Assembly (NCBI GenBank): GCA_018417955.1
Contig: JACTVC010000012.1
Location: forward strand, 558,001 to 622,000
DNA from: Laccaria trichodermophora
Lineage: Eukaryota > Basidiomycota > Agaricomycetes > Agaricales > Hydnangiaceae
DNA: 64,000 bases
Direction of reading: 5' to 3'
Within the stretch, counting starts at the first letter, position 1. The number at the start of each line of letters is the position of its first letter. The notes below the pieces were generated by a model. That model was not told the origin of the DNA. It saw only the letters and a list, made by a program, of their open reading frames with translations, and ran no database searches. The translations under genes were made by a program, and so were the position numbers. Positions 46,301 to 62,101 of this stretch are shown piece after piece.

Positions 46301-46436
46301 CGGGGTCGATGGAGCGGTGGAAGGCGATGTCGACGGGTAATCCTACGGCACTTCGGGTTGCCTTCAGTGCAGAAGCCTGAAGTTGGCTGTTGAAAACATC
46401 AAATGAAGACGATTCAACGCCGGACGATGCTTCCAT
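43375..46436 (-). CDS. RRP6: Exosome 3'-5' exoribonuclease Rrp6/EXOSC10
   Basis: Nuclear exosome DEDD-Y exonuclease for rRNA/snoRNA processing and RNA decay. Ten exons: complement(join(43375..43460, 43508..43895, 43955..44053, 44104..44261, 44320..44654, 44711..45291, 45339..45669, 45720..45919, 45970..46056, 46104..46436)), 865 aa, every junction in phase. N-terminal PMC2NT-like helices, then the exonuclease: IAVDLEHHSYRSY (Asp267, Glu269), LHGAESDIVW (third Asp) and DYARSDTHFLLFIYD (Tyr and fourth Asp). A helical region around 44560-44650 (residues LFQLAE onward) fits the HRDC domain. The tail has KKRKRAKGGGKAK and KKKRQKKQNK nuclear signals and ends FPAPPKAHSELKSG...YTFK. Start chosen at MEASSG, after the repeat-coded His/Arg run. 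Confidence 0.93.
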
Positions 46437-46798
46437 TGTTGCTCGTCGTCGTCGGCGCCGGCGTCGTCGGTGGTGGTGGTGCAAGTTGAAAGAAAATATC
46501 GAGCAACACGTGACTGGTCTCGACTCTCACAGATCTCACTTTTTCATTTTCAAAATCCAAGCTCAAACGCTCACCAAAAAAAAACCCTGACATTGGTCCG
46601 GTACGTTACGACATTCACTTTTCTCTTATTGTTTTATTTCTTTGACAACAGGAACGTTGACTCAATGATGAGGGAAGGGTTTATTCTTCCAAAAAAGGGT
46701 GGATGGCAGAATGGATCCGCCTGAAACCGATTATGACAACATTATTATCAACGGAACTATAACTGAGATAGCCACGGATAACGGCTCTCTTGACAGCC
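46437..46798. promoter_or_regulatory. Divergent intergenic region RRP6 / kinase-like gene
   Basis: About 360 bp between two divergent starts. It includes a GTCGTCGTCGGCG/GGTGGTGGTGG microsatellite at 46440-46480 that in frame would code His/Arg runs, and an AT-rich stretch at 46600-46660. It probably holds both promoters. Confidence 0.4.
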
Positions 46799-48357
46799 AT
46801 GAACGTCCAGTTTGTTCTACCTTCCTCCGACAAAGCACGGACCTCCTCTTCAGACTCTTCCGAGTCCCCCACCCCACCACTTCCGGATTCACAAAGCTCT
46901 GGGTACTTCGGAGACGCGCTTTACGAGTCGCCGAACCATTCCGATGACGAACCTGTCGACGAACCTGATAGTGACGAAGAAAAGTCGGACACAGATAAAA
47001 GTGACTCTACGCTAGAGGAAGAACATATAGCATGTCAGATTGGACACCCCCTCCAACGCATGCAGAGGTGTGATAGCATCGACTGCGAAATCGCTGGATG
47101 CACCGAGAACGATCTGGCGATCCTTGCGAAAGGTGCTGCGTCCTCTTCACACTCCTCACGAACCCACTCGACATCATCCGTGACGTCAGCAAGGTTCTTG
47201 GCTGAATTTGTGTGAGTAGCCACTTGACTTTCGTGAACTGCCAAGACCGATAATATTGGCTTTAGAGACTACGATAAGATCGTAGAATTTCTTCTGCAAA
47301 GTAAGGTCAATCCTTTCCAACATGCAGGAACTCGAAATTTAGTACGCAGACTTGACCACGCTTGAGCGTCTAGCGTCCCGCTGACCCTCGTCTAGGTTGT
47401 GTATGACCCGCTTGAGAATCCTGCACCTATATCCAATGGCTCTCTTGCCCAGCGACTCTTGATCAAATGCCTTCCACGCTCGTCTAAAGAACTCCTCATC
47501 CTTCTCGAGATTAACCACCCAGAAATGAGAGAAGACCCGTGGAACGCAGCCCCCCACATCCTCCGCGCAGTTGAGCGCGACGAGGACGTGTACTTGTGCA
47601 TGGACTCGCTCGTGGAATTTGATCAACCCCCAATGCGAACCGTCGCGAACTATATCGACTTTTTTAGACAAATCCTTGAGGTATGTGGAGTGCATTACGA
47701 AGTTGTCTTCGACGTCTCACCCATTCTCTGTCGACCAGGGGCTCACCTTCCTCCACGAACATCGCATTGCTGGTCTTTCATGCTCTGAGCTGTCGTCCTA
47801 TATGGTCGATCTCAGCAGCGGACGTACCACAACCTCACCATCAACCCCAGCCTCCGAGTTGCATGAAAGTCCGGTCATGTATTTTGACCGAACCGCGTTT
47901 CCAGTCCGGTACTACTTTGTGAACTTCACCAATGCTCAACACATGTCTTCGAGAAAGGATCACTCGTCTTCGCCAGCGTCACCCGCCGATGGGAACTCGT
48001 TGTTCTCTTGCCCATTCAAGAAAGATGTGCAGGAGTGTGGAACGATGATCAATGACATGCTCTTCAACGCTAGTTTCTGACTCTTAATCTTTGACCAGTT
48101 TATTGATCTTCCCATAGGTTCCACAAATCGCGCCAAAGATGAAATCTCTCATCAAGGCCATGACTTTAGGAGGCTTTGCAGCGGACGATGCGCGAAAGCT
48201 GTTCGAGGCGCTGTGTCGCACGCTTGACGCACGGGTGTTTGAACAAATGCCCGGATCGGAGAATCCACCGCCTGGTTTGCCACCAAGGGCGCAGACAGTT
48301 TCCTTCCTCGCTCCACAGGTAGAAAAGCGACGCTTAGAAAAATATGCATCGCGGTAG
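46799..48357 (+). CDS. Kinase-like (probably pseudokinase) protein of basidiomycete type
   Basis: Multi-exon gene: exon 1 46799-47211 (acidic Ser-rich start, DEPDSDEEKSDTDKSDS), exon 2 47266-47300, a poorly resolved junction at about 47345-47395, then 47396-47680, 47739 to about 48075 and 48118-48357. The middle reads VYDPLENPAPISNG, PWNAAPHILRAVERDEDVY and FLHEHRIAGLSCSELSSYMVD. The last resembles the catalytic loop of protein kinases (YLHxxxIAHxDL) with HRD degraded. ATP-binding and DFG motifs are not evident, so catalysis is doubtful. The C-terminus ends SLIKAMTLGGFAADDARKLF and EKRRLEKYASR. The 3' end is copied at 50.27-50.40 kb and partly at 48.5 kb, part of a local tandem duplication with BTB-2/BTB-3. 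Confidence 0.55.
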
Positions 48358-48939
48358 GATATGTCGGGGAGGGCATGACACTTCTGTTACTTATTTACTA
48401 AGGACACGATTACCGCATAGGTCGCCACAATAATATTTGACGGCGTCTTTCAAGAACGAAATCGGTGAACAGGCAACGTTGAGCCTACACATGACACATC
48501 TATGGTCACGAAAGAGAAAAGCGACGGTTAGAAAAATACGCGTCGCGGTAGGGTATGTTGGGGAGGGCATGACACCTCTGGATACTTCTTTACCTATCTA
48601 TTTACTAAGGACATAACTGGCATAGTAGGTCGCCACAATAATAATAGACGATGTGTATCAAGTACCCCGCTCGGGAACAAGTCAGGAAATGTTCCTATAA
48701 AGCTATCAAGGGAACCCAAAAATTATTCGCCTTCTTCACAGTGTGTGTGTGTGTTGGAACCAACCCGATATCGGTGAACAGGCAACGTCGAAGCCAAGTT
48801 GAAAAACAGCCGCGGACTTGACCCTGGAAACCAGCTCGAAGCTCTTACATCGGACTTCAAATATTTAATCTCGATTGATTTCGAACTCATTGACGCTCAA
48901 ACCAAGCTCAAACGCAACGTGTACTTCAGACCAACGACG
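48358..48939. other. Spacer with a degenerate copy of the kinase-like 3' end
   Basis: At about 48505-48572 it repeats GAAAAGCGAC, AAATACGCGTCGCGGTA and GGGGAGGGCATGACA from 48310-48380. A short GTGTGTGTGT run lies at about 48742. The rest is probably the BTB-2 promoter. Confidence 0.6.
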
Positions 48940-50000
48940 ATGGATCCGGACCTCATCACCCGCTCGAAGATCTGGTTTGACGACGGCAGTGTCGTTATAC
49001 AAGCCGAGCAAACGCAGTTTCGTGTACATCGAGGCATGCTTTCGCGCCATTCGAGCGTCTTTCGTGATATGTTTTCCGTTCCCCAACCACCAGGAGATTT
49101 GGAGCCGGCCGTTGAAGGATGTTCTATCGTTCATGTTTCAGAGTCTTACCAGGATTGGGAGGATCTTCTAACATTGATGTATGACCACTTTAGGTTCGCT
49201 GACCTTTTTGCGAAAAAATATGGTTGACTTACGAGGAAATTTTTGTAGGGTGTATCAGTCAGATGATCCAATGCCCATTCGCCTAATAGCAGTCATGCTC
49301 CGTCTTGGGAAAAAGTATGACATGGAGCACTTCTTGAAGGAGGCGGGCGCTCGTTTAAAACATGAATTTCCCAGCACTCTATCCGACTGGGACTCAATAT
49401 ATGGACAACCATTTTCCAAGATAGCGCAATATGGTGACTCGGCGGCGCTGGATATTATCATTCTGGCTCGGGAAGCCGGACTTCAATCTATCTTGCCCTT
49501 GGCATATTACTTATTCAACCAGCTTGCCAACTTGGACACAATGGTGCACGATCTTGTGATGGACAGGCTACATACTTACTCACTCATAACAGGAAAAAGT
49601 ATATTCAACTTACGAGACTGAATTCGGAACCACGGCCACTGCCCCGCCGGATGTACAAAAAATTCTAGTTCTTGGACGGGAGAAATTGCTTCGAGGCACC
49701 ATGTGCAACACTTATGGCTGGCTGGCGGATGACAAATGTATTCCACACACCTCTTGCAAGAGACCCACGCGTTGCGCTGCAGCACGACTGAAGCTACTCT
49801 TAGAAGTTTGCATGCCAATTCCTGATGTAAACTATGCGTTGGCTAGATGGGATAAAGCGCAGGATGCGATCAACCTCTGTGTAACATGCGCGAAGGAAGC
49901 TGAAAGACGCCATATTATAGGTCGGGAACTTTTTTGGTCGGAGCTGCCTTCCTACTTCGGCCTTCCTGATTGGGAAGATCTCACTGATTTGACGACCTAA
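48940..50000 (+). CDS. BTB/POZ domain protein 2
   Basis: Exons join(48940..49193, 49249..49543, 49593..50000), 318 aa, phase-consistent. BTB core: SKIWFDDGSVVIQAEQTQF, VHRGMLSRHSSVFRDMFSVP, EGCSIVHVSESYQD and IRLIAVMLRLGKKYDMEHFL. Exon 3 has a Cys set (CIPHTSCKRPTRC, CVTC) and ends LPSYFGLPDWEDLTDLTT. It is the intact member of a tandem pair with BTB-3; exons 1 and 3 of the pair have equal length. Confidence 0.88.
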
Positions 50001-51130
50001 TCCACATATCGACTTGTGAGTTTTTGAACTTCTGATTGTATTTCGTCTAAATACTTCAGAATAGATGTCGTTCATGGATTACGACACTCTCAGTACTTCC
50101 TGTATATGGATGAGCTTCTCTGTCCTTTGCCCGTTACGCATCACGTCTTTGTCTAAACTTGACGATGATATTTGTATCATAACAGTGCAACGAATTTCAT
50201 CTTTGGACCAGTGATGGTGTATCAGTCGCTTACCTCTGATTCGCCCTCATGACGACTCGGCGAGTGTGATTGCCCGGATCGGAGAATCCACCGCCTGGTT
50301 ATCCCCAGGGGCACAGACAGTTTACTTCCCCACTCCACAGGTAGAAAAGCGACGCTTAGAAAAATATGCATCGCGGTAGGATATGTTGGGGAGGGCATGA
50401 AACATATCTACTAAGGACACAATTACCCCAAAAGTTGCCACAATAATATTCGAAGGTGTGCATGAAGTGCCCCGCTGGCTCGGGAACAAGTCGGGAATGT
50501 TGCTGTAAAGTTACCAATGGAAGCCAAAGATTATTCTGCCTCTTCGCACTGTGTGTGTAGGAATTTGGAAATGACGCATCTATATTCACGAAAGTGAAGG
50601 CACGCTTGCCATAATGACATCTAAGGTAGCCTACCGCTACTCGTGTGTCTTAGTCCTTAGACTGGTTGTTGCACCTAAATCTCTAGAAAACAAAAACAAA
50701 AAAAGTTGAAGCCCAAAAACGGGCAGGGCCCCGGAAGCTCACTCATTCAATATTTCATTCCCTCATGGCAACCTACGCCAATGAACCCCAAATCCCACAT
50801 TATTTGCTCAAAATTTAGGCTCACTGGACACGGCCCAAGAAACAGAAGGCCACTTTTCAACGAAATCCGCCGCTTCTCCTCGTCGAGTCGTCGCAAGTGA
50901 TGAAACTTTCACGTTCAATGACAGAATGTTATTTCAAAAAAATTGCTCCTCAGTTGCCCTCAAATTCACAAACTTAGGGTCGAAATTACCTCAAATCCGC
51001 TATTTTGGTTGATTTTTGGTCCCCTATTTTTGGAGAGGAGCTATAAGACAGGACATCGGACTTCAAATATTTAATCTCAGTTCAGTTTCGAGCTCATAGT
51101 CACAACGTGTAATACTTATCCTCGACGACC
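50001..51130. other. Spacer of the BTB-2/BTB-3 tandem duplication
   Basis: About 50270-50400 repeats the 3' end of the kinase-like gene (CGGATCGGAGAATCCACCGC; GTAGAAAAGCGACGCTTAG). The remainder (50.6-51.1 kb) holds no recognised gene; 51050-51080 matches the 5' flank of BTB-2 (CATCGGACTTCAAATATTTA). Confidence 0.65.
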
Positions 51131-52194
51131 ATGGATCCGGACCCCATCACCCGCTCGAAGATCTGGTTTGACGACGGCAGTGTCATTACACAAGCTGAGC
51201 AAACGCAATTTCGTGTTCATCGAAGTATGCTTTCGCTCCATTCGAGCGTCTTTCGAGATATGTTTTCCGTTCCCCAACCACCAGGAGATCAGGAACCGGT
51301 CATTGAAGGATGTTCTATCGTCCATGTTTCAGAGTCTTCTCTGGATTGGAAGAATCTCCTAACGTTGATGTATGACAACCTTAGGTTTGCTGATCTTTTT
51401 GCCGAAAAATGTGGTTGGCTTACGTTTGTGAGGACATTTTTGTAGAGCATATCGGTCAGATGATCTGATGCCCATTCACCTGATAGCAGTCATGCTCCGT
51501 CTGGGGAAGAAGTACGACATGGAGCACTTTCTGAAGGAGGCGGTCGCTCGTTTACAATATGAATTTCCTAGGAATCTATCCGACTGGGACTCGATATCTG
51601 ACCAACCATTTGCCAAAATTGGGGAATCTGGTGACTTGATGCTGCTGGATATCATCATTCTGGCTCGGGAAGTCGGACTTCAATCTATCTTGCCCTTGGC
51701 ATATTATACTTTTTGTCGAAGTGAAGACCGAATGGTGCACGATCTTGTGACGGACAAGCTACATACATCTTACTCACTCATAACAGAAACAAGTATTTTC
51801 AATATACGACACTGAATATGGAACCACGGCCATTGCTCCGCCCGATGTACAAAAGATTCTAGTTCTTGGACGGGAGGAATTGCTTTGAGGCACCACATGC
51901 AAGACCTATGGCTGGCTGGCAGATGACAATTGTATTCCGCACACCTCTTGCAAGAGAACCACGCTTTGCGCTGCAGCACGACTAAAGCTACTCTTAAAAG
52001 TTTGCATTCCAGTTCCTGATGTAGACCTTGCGTTGGATAGATGGGATAAAGCACACCATACGATCGACCTCTGTGTAACATGCGCGAAGGAAGCTCAAAG
52101 ACGCCATGGAATAGGTCGGGAACTTGTTTGGTCGGAGCTACCTTCCTACTTCGGCCTTCCTGGTTGGGAAGATCTCACTGATTCGACGTACTAA
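51131..52194 (+). pseudogene. BTB/POZ domain protein 3, nonsense-mutated tandem copy of BTB-2
   Basis: Exons join(51131..51384, 51446..51734, 51787..52194) align exon by exon with BTB-2; exons 1 and 3 have identical lengths, and exon 2 lacks six bases. The frame is open except for TGA at 51886-51888 (GREELL-stop-GTTCKTYGW). BTB-2 has CGA (GREKLLRGTMCNTYGW) at that codon, so this is a direct C-to-T change in CpG. Without readthrough the product would be about 214 aa: it keeps the BTB domain and loses the C-terminal domain, so a truncated but dimerising protein is conceivable. Confidence 0.88.
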
Positions 52195-52593
52195 TCTACA
52201 TATCGACTTGTGAGGTTTTCAATTTCTGAGTGTATTTGGTCTAAATATTTGAGAATAGATGCCGTTCATGGAATATGACTCTCTCAGTACCTCCTGTACT
52301 AAACTCGACGATGATATTTGTATCATAGCAGTGCAACGAATCTCATCTCTGGATCAGTGATGGTATGTACGAGTCGGTTACCTCTAACTCGCCCTCATGA
52401 CGACTTGGCGAGTATCATACGATATGTATTTCGGAGCGGTTTTTTTAACGCCGACGCGGTTTGCAAAACGGTTGGGGATCTATTTACCGACCAGAATATT
52501 GCTCTCCATACAGAGGAGTTCCTGAGTTCATGTAAGTTTTTTTTCTCCCCATCTTTACGTGAGCAGGGTATTTTGAGACATGAGGTTCAGGGA

Positions 52594-53499
52594 ATGGATG
52601 TCAACAAGGAGGGTCAGTATCGCCCGGCCCGGAGCTCCTCTAACGTTTTATTACCCGAACATTTTGGCCGACCTGAAGTCACCTTGAAGTCCCCCCCAAA
52701 TTTCAGCAAGGATTCGTCTCATCATAACATGGAAACGGTCGCGAAAAACGTAGAGGAAGACCCTCAATCTCCTCCGCCAACGCCAACTCTCACTGCATCC
52801 ACTGAAGCTCAACATGATTCCGTCTACGGCTATCATCCCCAAGCACCCTCCCACTCTCCTTTCCACCAATCACCCCAGTGCTCAGGCGTGTTAACTTCAT
52901 CCCCCAACGTTTCCCATTCCGTTTTTAAAAGTACGAAGGGGAAGCAAAAAAGGAGCTCGACGAAACAAGCGGGCACAACGTCGAGACGTCGGAGTCGGTT
53001 TAGCCCCTCTTTGACCCTGAAGAATTCAGGCAGCACGGCGCGGGACCACCTAGCGTCGGAGCGAACATTTCTGGCGTATGTGCGAACGAGTTTGGCGATG
53101 GCGTCGGCGGGCGTTGGTGTGTTTCACATTTTTTCTTGTCTTCAATGCCGATGACGACATGCGCTTGGATAGCTCTTGTTCAGCTGTTTAAAATCTCGGA
53201 AATGTCGGGCACACCAGAGAATAATTTTCAAAGCATCCGAAAGTTTGCGCGTCCGTTGGGGGCGACGACGGTGTTGCTTGGGTTGTTTATTTTATTTTTC
53301 GGTATGTTCTAAGATTTTTTCATAATCACGCGCCAATTACTCGATGATAGGCATGGTGCGATATTTTATGGTGCAGGTAGCCCTTCCGAAGGGCCTCTTC
53401 CCTGCAGCCCGTTCTTTGGTCGTTGGAATCACGTTTATCCTCGCTGTCCTGATCACTACCACGTTTGGTGTTCTTATAAGTGAACGAGGATCAAGATGA
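52594..53499 (+). CDS. DUF202 membrane protein (Vtc1-like fold)
   Basis: Exons join(52594..53116, 53173..53301, 53351..53499), 266 aa. A long Ser/Pro-rich disordered N-terminus and a basic linker (TSRRRSRFSPS) are followed by DUF202: RDHLASERTFLAYVRTSLAM, then two further membrane segments (LGATTVLLGLFILFF; LVVGITFILAVLITTTFGVL). DUF202 occurs in the vacuolar polyphosphate polymerase subunit Vtc1 and in YidH-type proteins; a role in vacuolar or plasma membrane is possible but not shown. The start is uncertain: the frame is open upstream to 52318, but a GTAAGT-type donor at about 52531 and loss of similarity favour MDVNKEGQ. Confidence 0.75.
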
Positions 53500-53898
53500 C
53501 CTCTTTCTGGGCATTACGTATGGACCCACAAGGCGACAACGCAATGGTTAAGTTGAAGCAGGTTTCGCAGCCAGTGGTGCACAGGGCACCCCTGCTCTTG
53601 GTCTCCCGTAGGCAACTCCTATGATGATGGTGATACCCTGCTCTGCTAGATGCCTTACTTTGTCACAGTCCAGGGTGTGTTGAGCGTGAAGCGCCTCGTA
53701 AGTTTCAAATGGAGACAACTTCAAAATGAGTACCTTACGGCGGTTGAATGAATGTTATCCGTTCTCGGAGGCGAGGAGCGACTAAAGTCTTCTCAGCGCG
53801 TTTTGTGGTCTTGCAAATAAAATTGTAACCAAGAAGCCCCTGTTGTCATTCCAAAAAATGTAACTTTAGATGCTGACGGAATGTAAAATATTATGGTA
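53500..53898. other. Intergenic, tail-to-tail between the DUF202 gene and BTB-4
   Basis: No coding signal; 3' flanks of two converging genes. Confidence 0.5.
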
Positions 53899-54980
53899 CT
53901 ACATTTCAAAATTCTTCAATCCTGACCAGGACGGAAGGTCGAAGAGAGATGGCAATATGCTCCACAAAAGTACTCTTTCAGCTTCGTGCACGCCCTCCGC
54001 GGCATTAAGGCAAACACCGCACAAGCCGACCACCTCAACATCCGACCACTTCTTAAGGGCTATAGTTGGATCGGGCCTCGATCTCCAAATATTTCTTATC
54101 ATCTTGAGGCAAGCTTTTTCACATGAAGTCGACGCGCAAGGCTCGGTGATATCATCGTCATCTAGCCAACGGTAGGTATAATCAGCTAGCGCATCGATGA
54201 TTCTTTCCCGACCGAAAAGACAGGCTTTTTGAGCGAGTGGTGGCAGCTGAGCAACGGTACCGTCATCGCGCTCCTGTCCAGATAATATAGAGAACTGCAA
54301 GAAAATTTAGATAGTCAAACACTTCCGGATGTCTCGGTCTGCATACCGCGTTGTCTGCAGCCAAGAAATAAGCTGCCGGAAGAATGGATTGAACCCCACA
54401 TTCGATAGCGAGATCGATGATATCGTAAAGAAGACCTTTGCGATAGACGATGTGGGCAAAGTGGTCGGGAAGCGCATCCCATTCCTCTAACTTGGTTGGA
54501 AACTCGGAGGTCAGACGAAGGAGGGCTACATCGCGAAGGTGGTCAAATTCGTATTTTTTGCCCAGACGGAGCAGGGCCGCAATGACTGGGAAGGGCAGGG
54601 CTTGACGCATGTTATAGCCCCTAGGTCGCTAGTCAGGACTACGAGCAAATTCATGAGCGAAACAGTTTCTGCGCTTACTTGTCGTACAAAGCCGTAAGTA
54701 TGTGGTGGATATCCTCAGCCGTGTCAGAAAGGTGGACAATGGGGCACCCTTCTATTGCTGCTTCACCCTGCGGCTGAGGCATGCTGAACATATCCTTAAA
54801 AACGGTTGAATGCCTTGCGAGCATGGTGCGGTGCACTCGAAACTGCTTGAGCTCTGCTTGGAGGATGACGCTGCCATCCTCAAACCAGATGTCTGATCTG
54901 GTGATGGGATTCGGGTTCGTTGCATGTGTGCTGGATGTTCTTCGCCGTTTTGTGGGAGGTGTCGGGTCTGTGGCTGGCAT
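53899..54980 (-). CDS. BTB/POZ domain protein 4
   Basis: Exons complement(join(53899..54294, 54347..54620, 54679..54980)), 323 aa, in phase. It is closest to BTB-1: PPTKRRRTSS leader, SDIWFEDGSVILQAELKQF, VHRTMLARHSTVFKDMFSMP and FPVIAALLRLGKKYEFDHL. The C-terminal part has GQERDDGTVAQLP, a CASTSCEKAC set and LPSLFDLPSWSGLKN. An in-frame ATG at 55010 (10 codons upstream) is possible. Its start lies about 250 bp from the SMC3 start, divergently. Confidence 0.87.
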
Positions 54981-55231
54981 GAGGACACTTGGCGTAAAAT
55001 ATGAGGGCATTGTGCTTCAACCTATGTTGTGCGGAGGAGGTTTGGAGGAGGTCGTGACAAGCGCGTCAAGTCACGCGTTCAAGACCACGCGTCACAGTCA
55101 CGACGTTGCTCAACCTGTAACACAACCACGATCGACAACGACGACGACGACGACGGAGCTACCAGCAGCGCAGGTCTAGGCGCAAGTTGAGAGTGTTTTG
55201 AACGCACTTGAATTTTATTTCAGTGCTCACG
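54981..55231. promoter_or_regulatory. Divergent promoter region BTB-4 / SMC3
   Basis: About 250 bp separate the two start codons. It contains a short ACGACGACGACGACG run (55138-55152). No TATA box is obvious. Confidence 0.45.
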
Positions 55232-59724
<4,493 letters not shown>

Positions 59725-59838
59725 TGATGTACATCGATTCACTTCTGTCTTACTGTTGTTGCTCTTTTTATTACTTTAGATTATTCTTTTTTCAAACCCT
59801 TGTATCCATGCGTCCTCACTACTCTAAGACGGAAACTC

Positions 59839-60913
59839 CTACTCGAGGTTCTTGAGCTCGTCCCAAGGAGGTAAGCCAAAAAAAGAGGGTAGCAGCTCCC
59901 ACATCTTTTCACGACCTGCTTGATGGAGCGTTCCAACTTCCATCAAACAAAACGTGCATAGTGGGCTGTGGGTTTCGGAGGGTCTCCCTTCATCCAGCGC
60001 CACCCTAACTGAATCTATCAAGGATCTGAATTGCCATCTGATAAAAGTATTCCTGTATGCAGAGCATATGGCTTCGTGAGCACAATGCTTAGATATTTTT
60101 GTATCCTTCATGAGCCATGTAAGTGTGTGAAGCCTTAGTGCTTCATGTATTCGGCGTCGGCCAATGATGCAGATGCCTAGAGCATCATTATTGAGTTTTG
60201 CCAGACTCCCATCTTCTCGAGCCATCCCAAGTGCAAAATCCTCCTAATATAAGTAGAGGTCAGAGCTGGATCAGGTTGAGCGTTGAACACTGGACACACA
60301 AGGTAACGTGTACAGGTGAAGTAGGCGAATGGCAGAACTGTTTGAATGGAGCACTCTCTCGCAATATTCAGAACGTCTATCATCGCCGGTGTTGGAGCGT
60401 TAAACTTGCGACAACTTGGGATAGCATCTCTCTCCTCCAGGGTTGTTGGGTATCCAAAGGTCAAGCTATGAACGGCTTTGTCCATTAAACAACGGATGTC
60501 GTATTTTCTGCCCAGCCGCAGGAAAATCTCCACGATAGAGAAAGGGAGCTGGTTGTCCACCCTTTGAAAGAGAATGTTCGCAAAGGTACAGCAGGGAAAG
60601 AGCACACGTACGTATGAAAGTAGAGTGCCCTTAGTACGGTTTCTAATTCCTCAGCTGCGTCAGAGAGGCGAACAAGAGCACAACCTTCCACTAGGGACTC
60701 CTGCGGTAAAGGTTGGGGAATTGAAAACATGTTGTTGAATATCGTGGAATTTTGACAGAGCAATGTTCGGTGAACACGAAATTGTGTACACTCGGCCTGG
60801 AGGACGACACTCCCGTCATCGTACCAGATTGTCGACCGCACAATAACAGGATTTTCATCGTTTAAAGTGCTGGAGGTTCTCTGTCGCTTGCCTGGTGGAC
60901 AATCGTTAGACAT
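59839..60913 (-). CDS. BTB/POZ domain protein 5
   Basis: Exons complement(join(59839..60243, 60291..60561, 60612..60913)), 325 aa, in phase. BTB core: STIWYDDGSVVLQAECTQF, VHRTLLCQNSTIFNNMFSIP, EGCALVRLSDAAEEL and FSIVEIFLRLGRKYDI. The C-terminus has MAREDGSLAKLNNDALG, CTFCLMEV and LPSFFGLPPWDELKNLE. It is the most diverged of the five BTB genes, converging on SMC3 with about 180 bp between stops. An in-frame ATG 17 codons upstream (60964) exists. Confidence 0.85.
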
Positions 60914-61197
60914 AGTAGAAATAGTTCTGAAACGAAATGATTCAGCTAGAATCAATCGAGTCACCCCTTATGGTTTTTTATTTTGAAACGTCTAGGGTAG
61001 CTTCTCCTATTGTTCTCCTAGGCAGATTCCTGTGCCATGAAGCTTGACAGCTCGTCCTGATTATTATGTCAAGTTGCCGTTTTTATGAGACGATGGATGC
61101 ACGGGTTCGAATTGTTGATACTTGAAGCGTCTGCCACGACTACGTGGAGGGAAGCCTGACGTTTGTCGAAGAGACGTGAAGGGTGGCATGGACTTGA
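60914..61197. other. Upstream flank of BTB-5
   Basis: No gene seen; a minus-strand ORF (61069-61437) has no recognisable content. Confidence 0.4.
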
Positions 61198-62101
61198 ATG
61201 CTCTTCACTGCTTTTGCTGCAGATATGGCGCGGAATGGGGGTGAAGAAAATCGCACATTGACGAGGCCCCGAATTCGAACTTCGGTCGCAGCGGGAGTCA
61301 AGGATGATCACGTCATCGTCCTCCCGATGTCTGGTCACAAAGTCCTCCTCGACGACAAGCTCTGTGGCATTGAGAAATTCAACTTTGGTACAAAATATGG
61401 ATCGGAAGATCGTCGTCAAGATTGCGCGTTTCCACAATGTTTACCGTCTAGGGAATTCAAAAGCTTGCTGAAGTTGCTATGCGCTGTGCGGATGTTGAGA
61501 GGAGTGTGGTACGGTTCAAATTTGATTCCTTACTTTGGATACGGAAGGAGGTTGTCAGGGTGACATGAAATGGGACGCGGTGTTGCGTCACTTGCAGCTT
61601 TTAGCGAGAAAGTTGATTTGAGGGCGGAGAGAATCATTTTTGCGGTGCTGTTGCCCATCCCAAGTTCCAACGTCGCGTGGGGAATCTTCGTCGCGTGATC
61701 AGTGCCTCGTCGATTTCAAAGGTGTTCTTTTGACTGAAAAAATATAGCAAGGTCGAGATGGTTCTGCAGGAAGAAGATGTCACTCTTAAGTGCAATTGTC
61801 CTCGTGGATATATCTGTGCGCTCTGGAGAGGCCAGGCCTGGTCTGACAAGTGCGAGTATGCGGTGCTTATGGGCGATGATGTGGTGTTGGAGGATGAAGA
61901 GTTCATGAGTTTTGCCGTCTTTCCGTTGTTCGGCTGCGGCGCGTTTAGGATTGTCATGGCATGCCGACGTTCCCCATTGTTCATCGGAATGAGCTGCGTA
62001 TCTTCGACGGGGAGGCGATCCCTCAGAAGTTCGTCAACCGAGATGGGGATTTGTTCGTCTATGGAAGTTCCCCGCCGCTGGGGTGCTCGACGACAGTTCT
62101 A
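61198..62101 (+). pseudogene. Degenerate gene, possibly of nucleotide-sugar transferase-like fold
   Basis: Two open pieces. Piece 1 (about 61224-61563, MARNGGEENRTLTRPR) is unrecognised. Piece 2 (61758-62101) reads VTLKCNCPRGYICALWRG and KCEYAVLMGDDVVLED, then changes frame: from about 61957 another frame reads GMPTFPIVHRNELRIFDGEA and FVNRDGDLFV. I recall an agaricomycete family with these blocks in one protein, with a long segment between VVLED and GMPTFP that is missing here. GDDVV resembles the metal-binding DxD site of sugar transferases, but this is weak. Frame change and deletion indicate a dead gene. Confidence 0.4.

Noticed and set aside
46437..46484. His/Arg-rich N-terminus of RRP6
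   Set aside because: Coded by a trinucleotide microsatellite upstream of a good in-frame ATG (MEASSG); probably 5' UTR.
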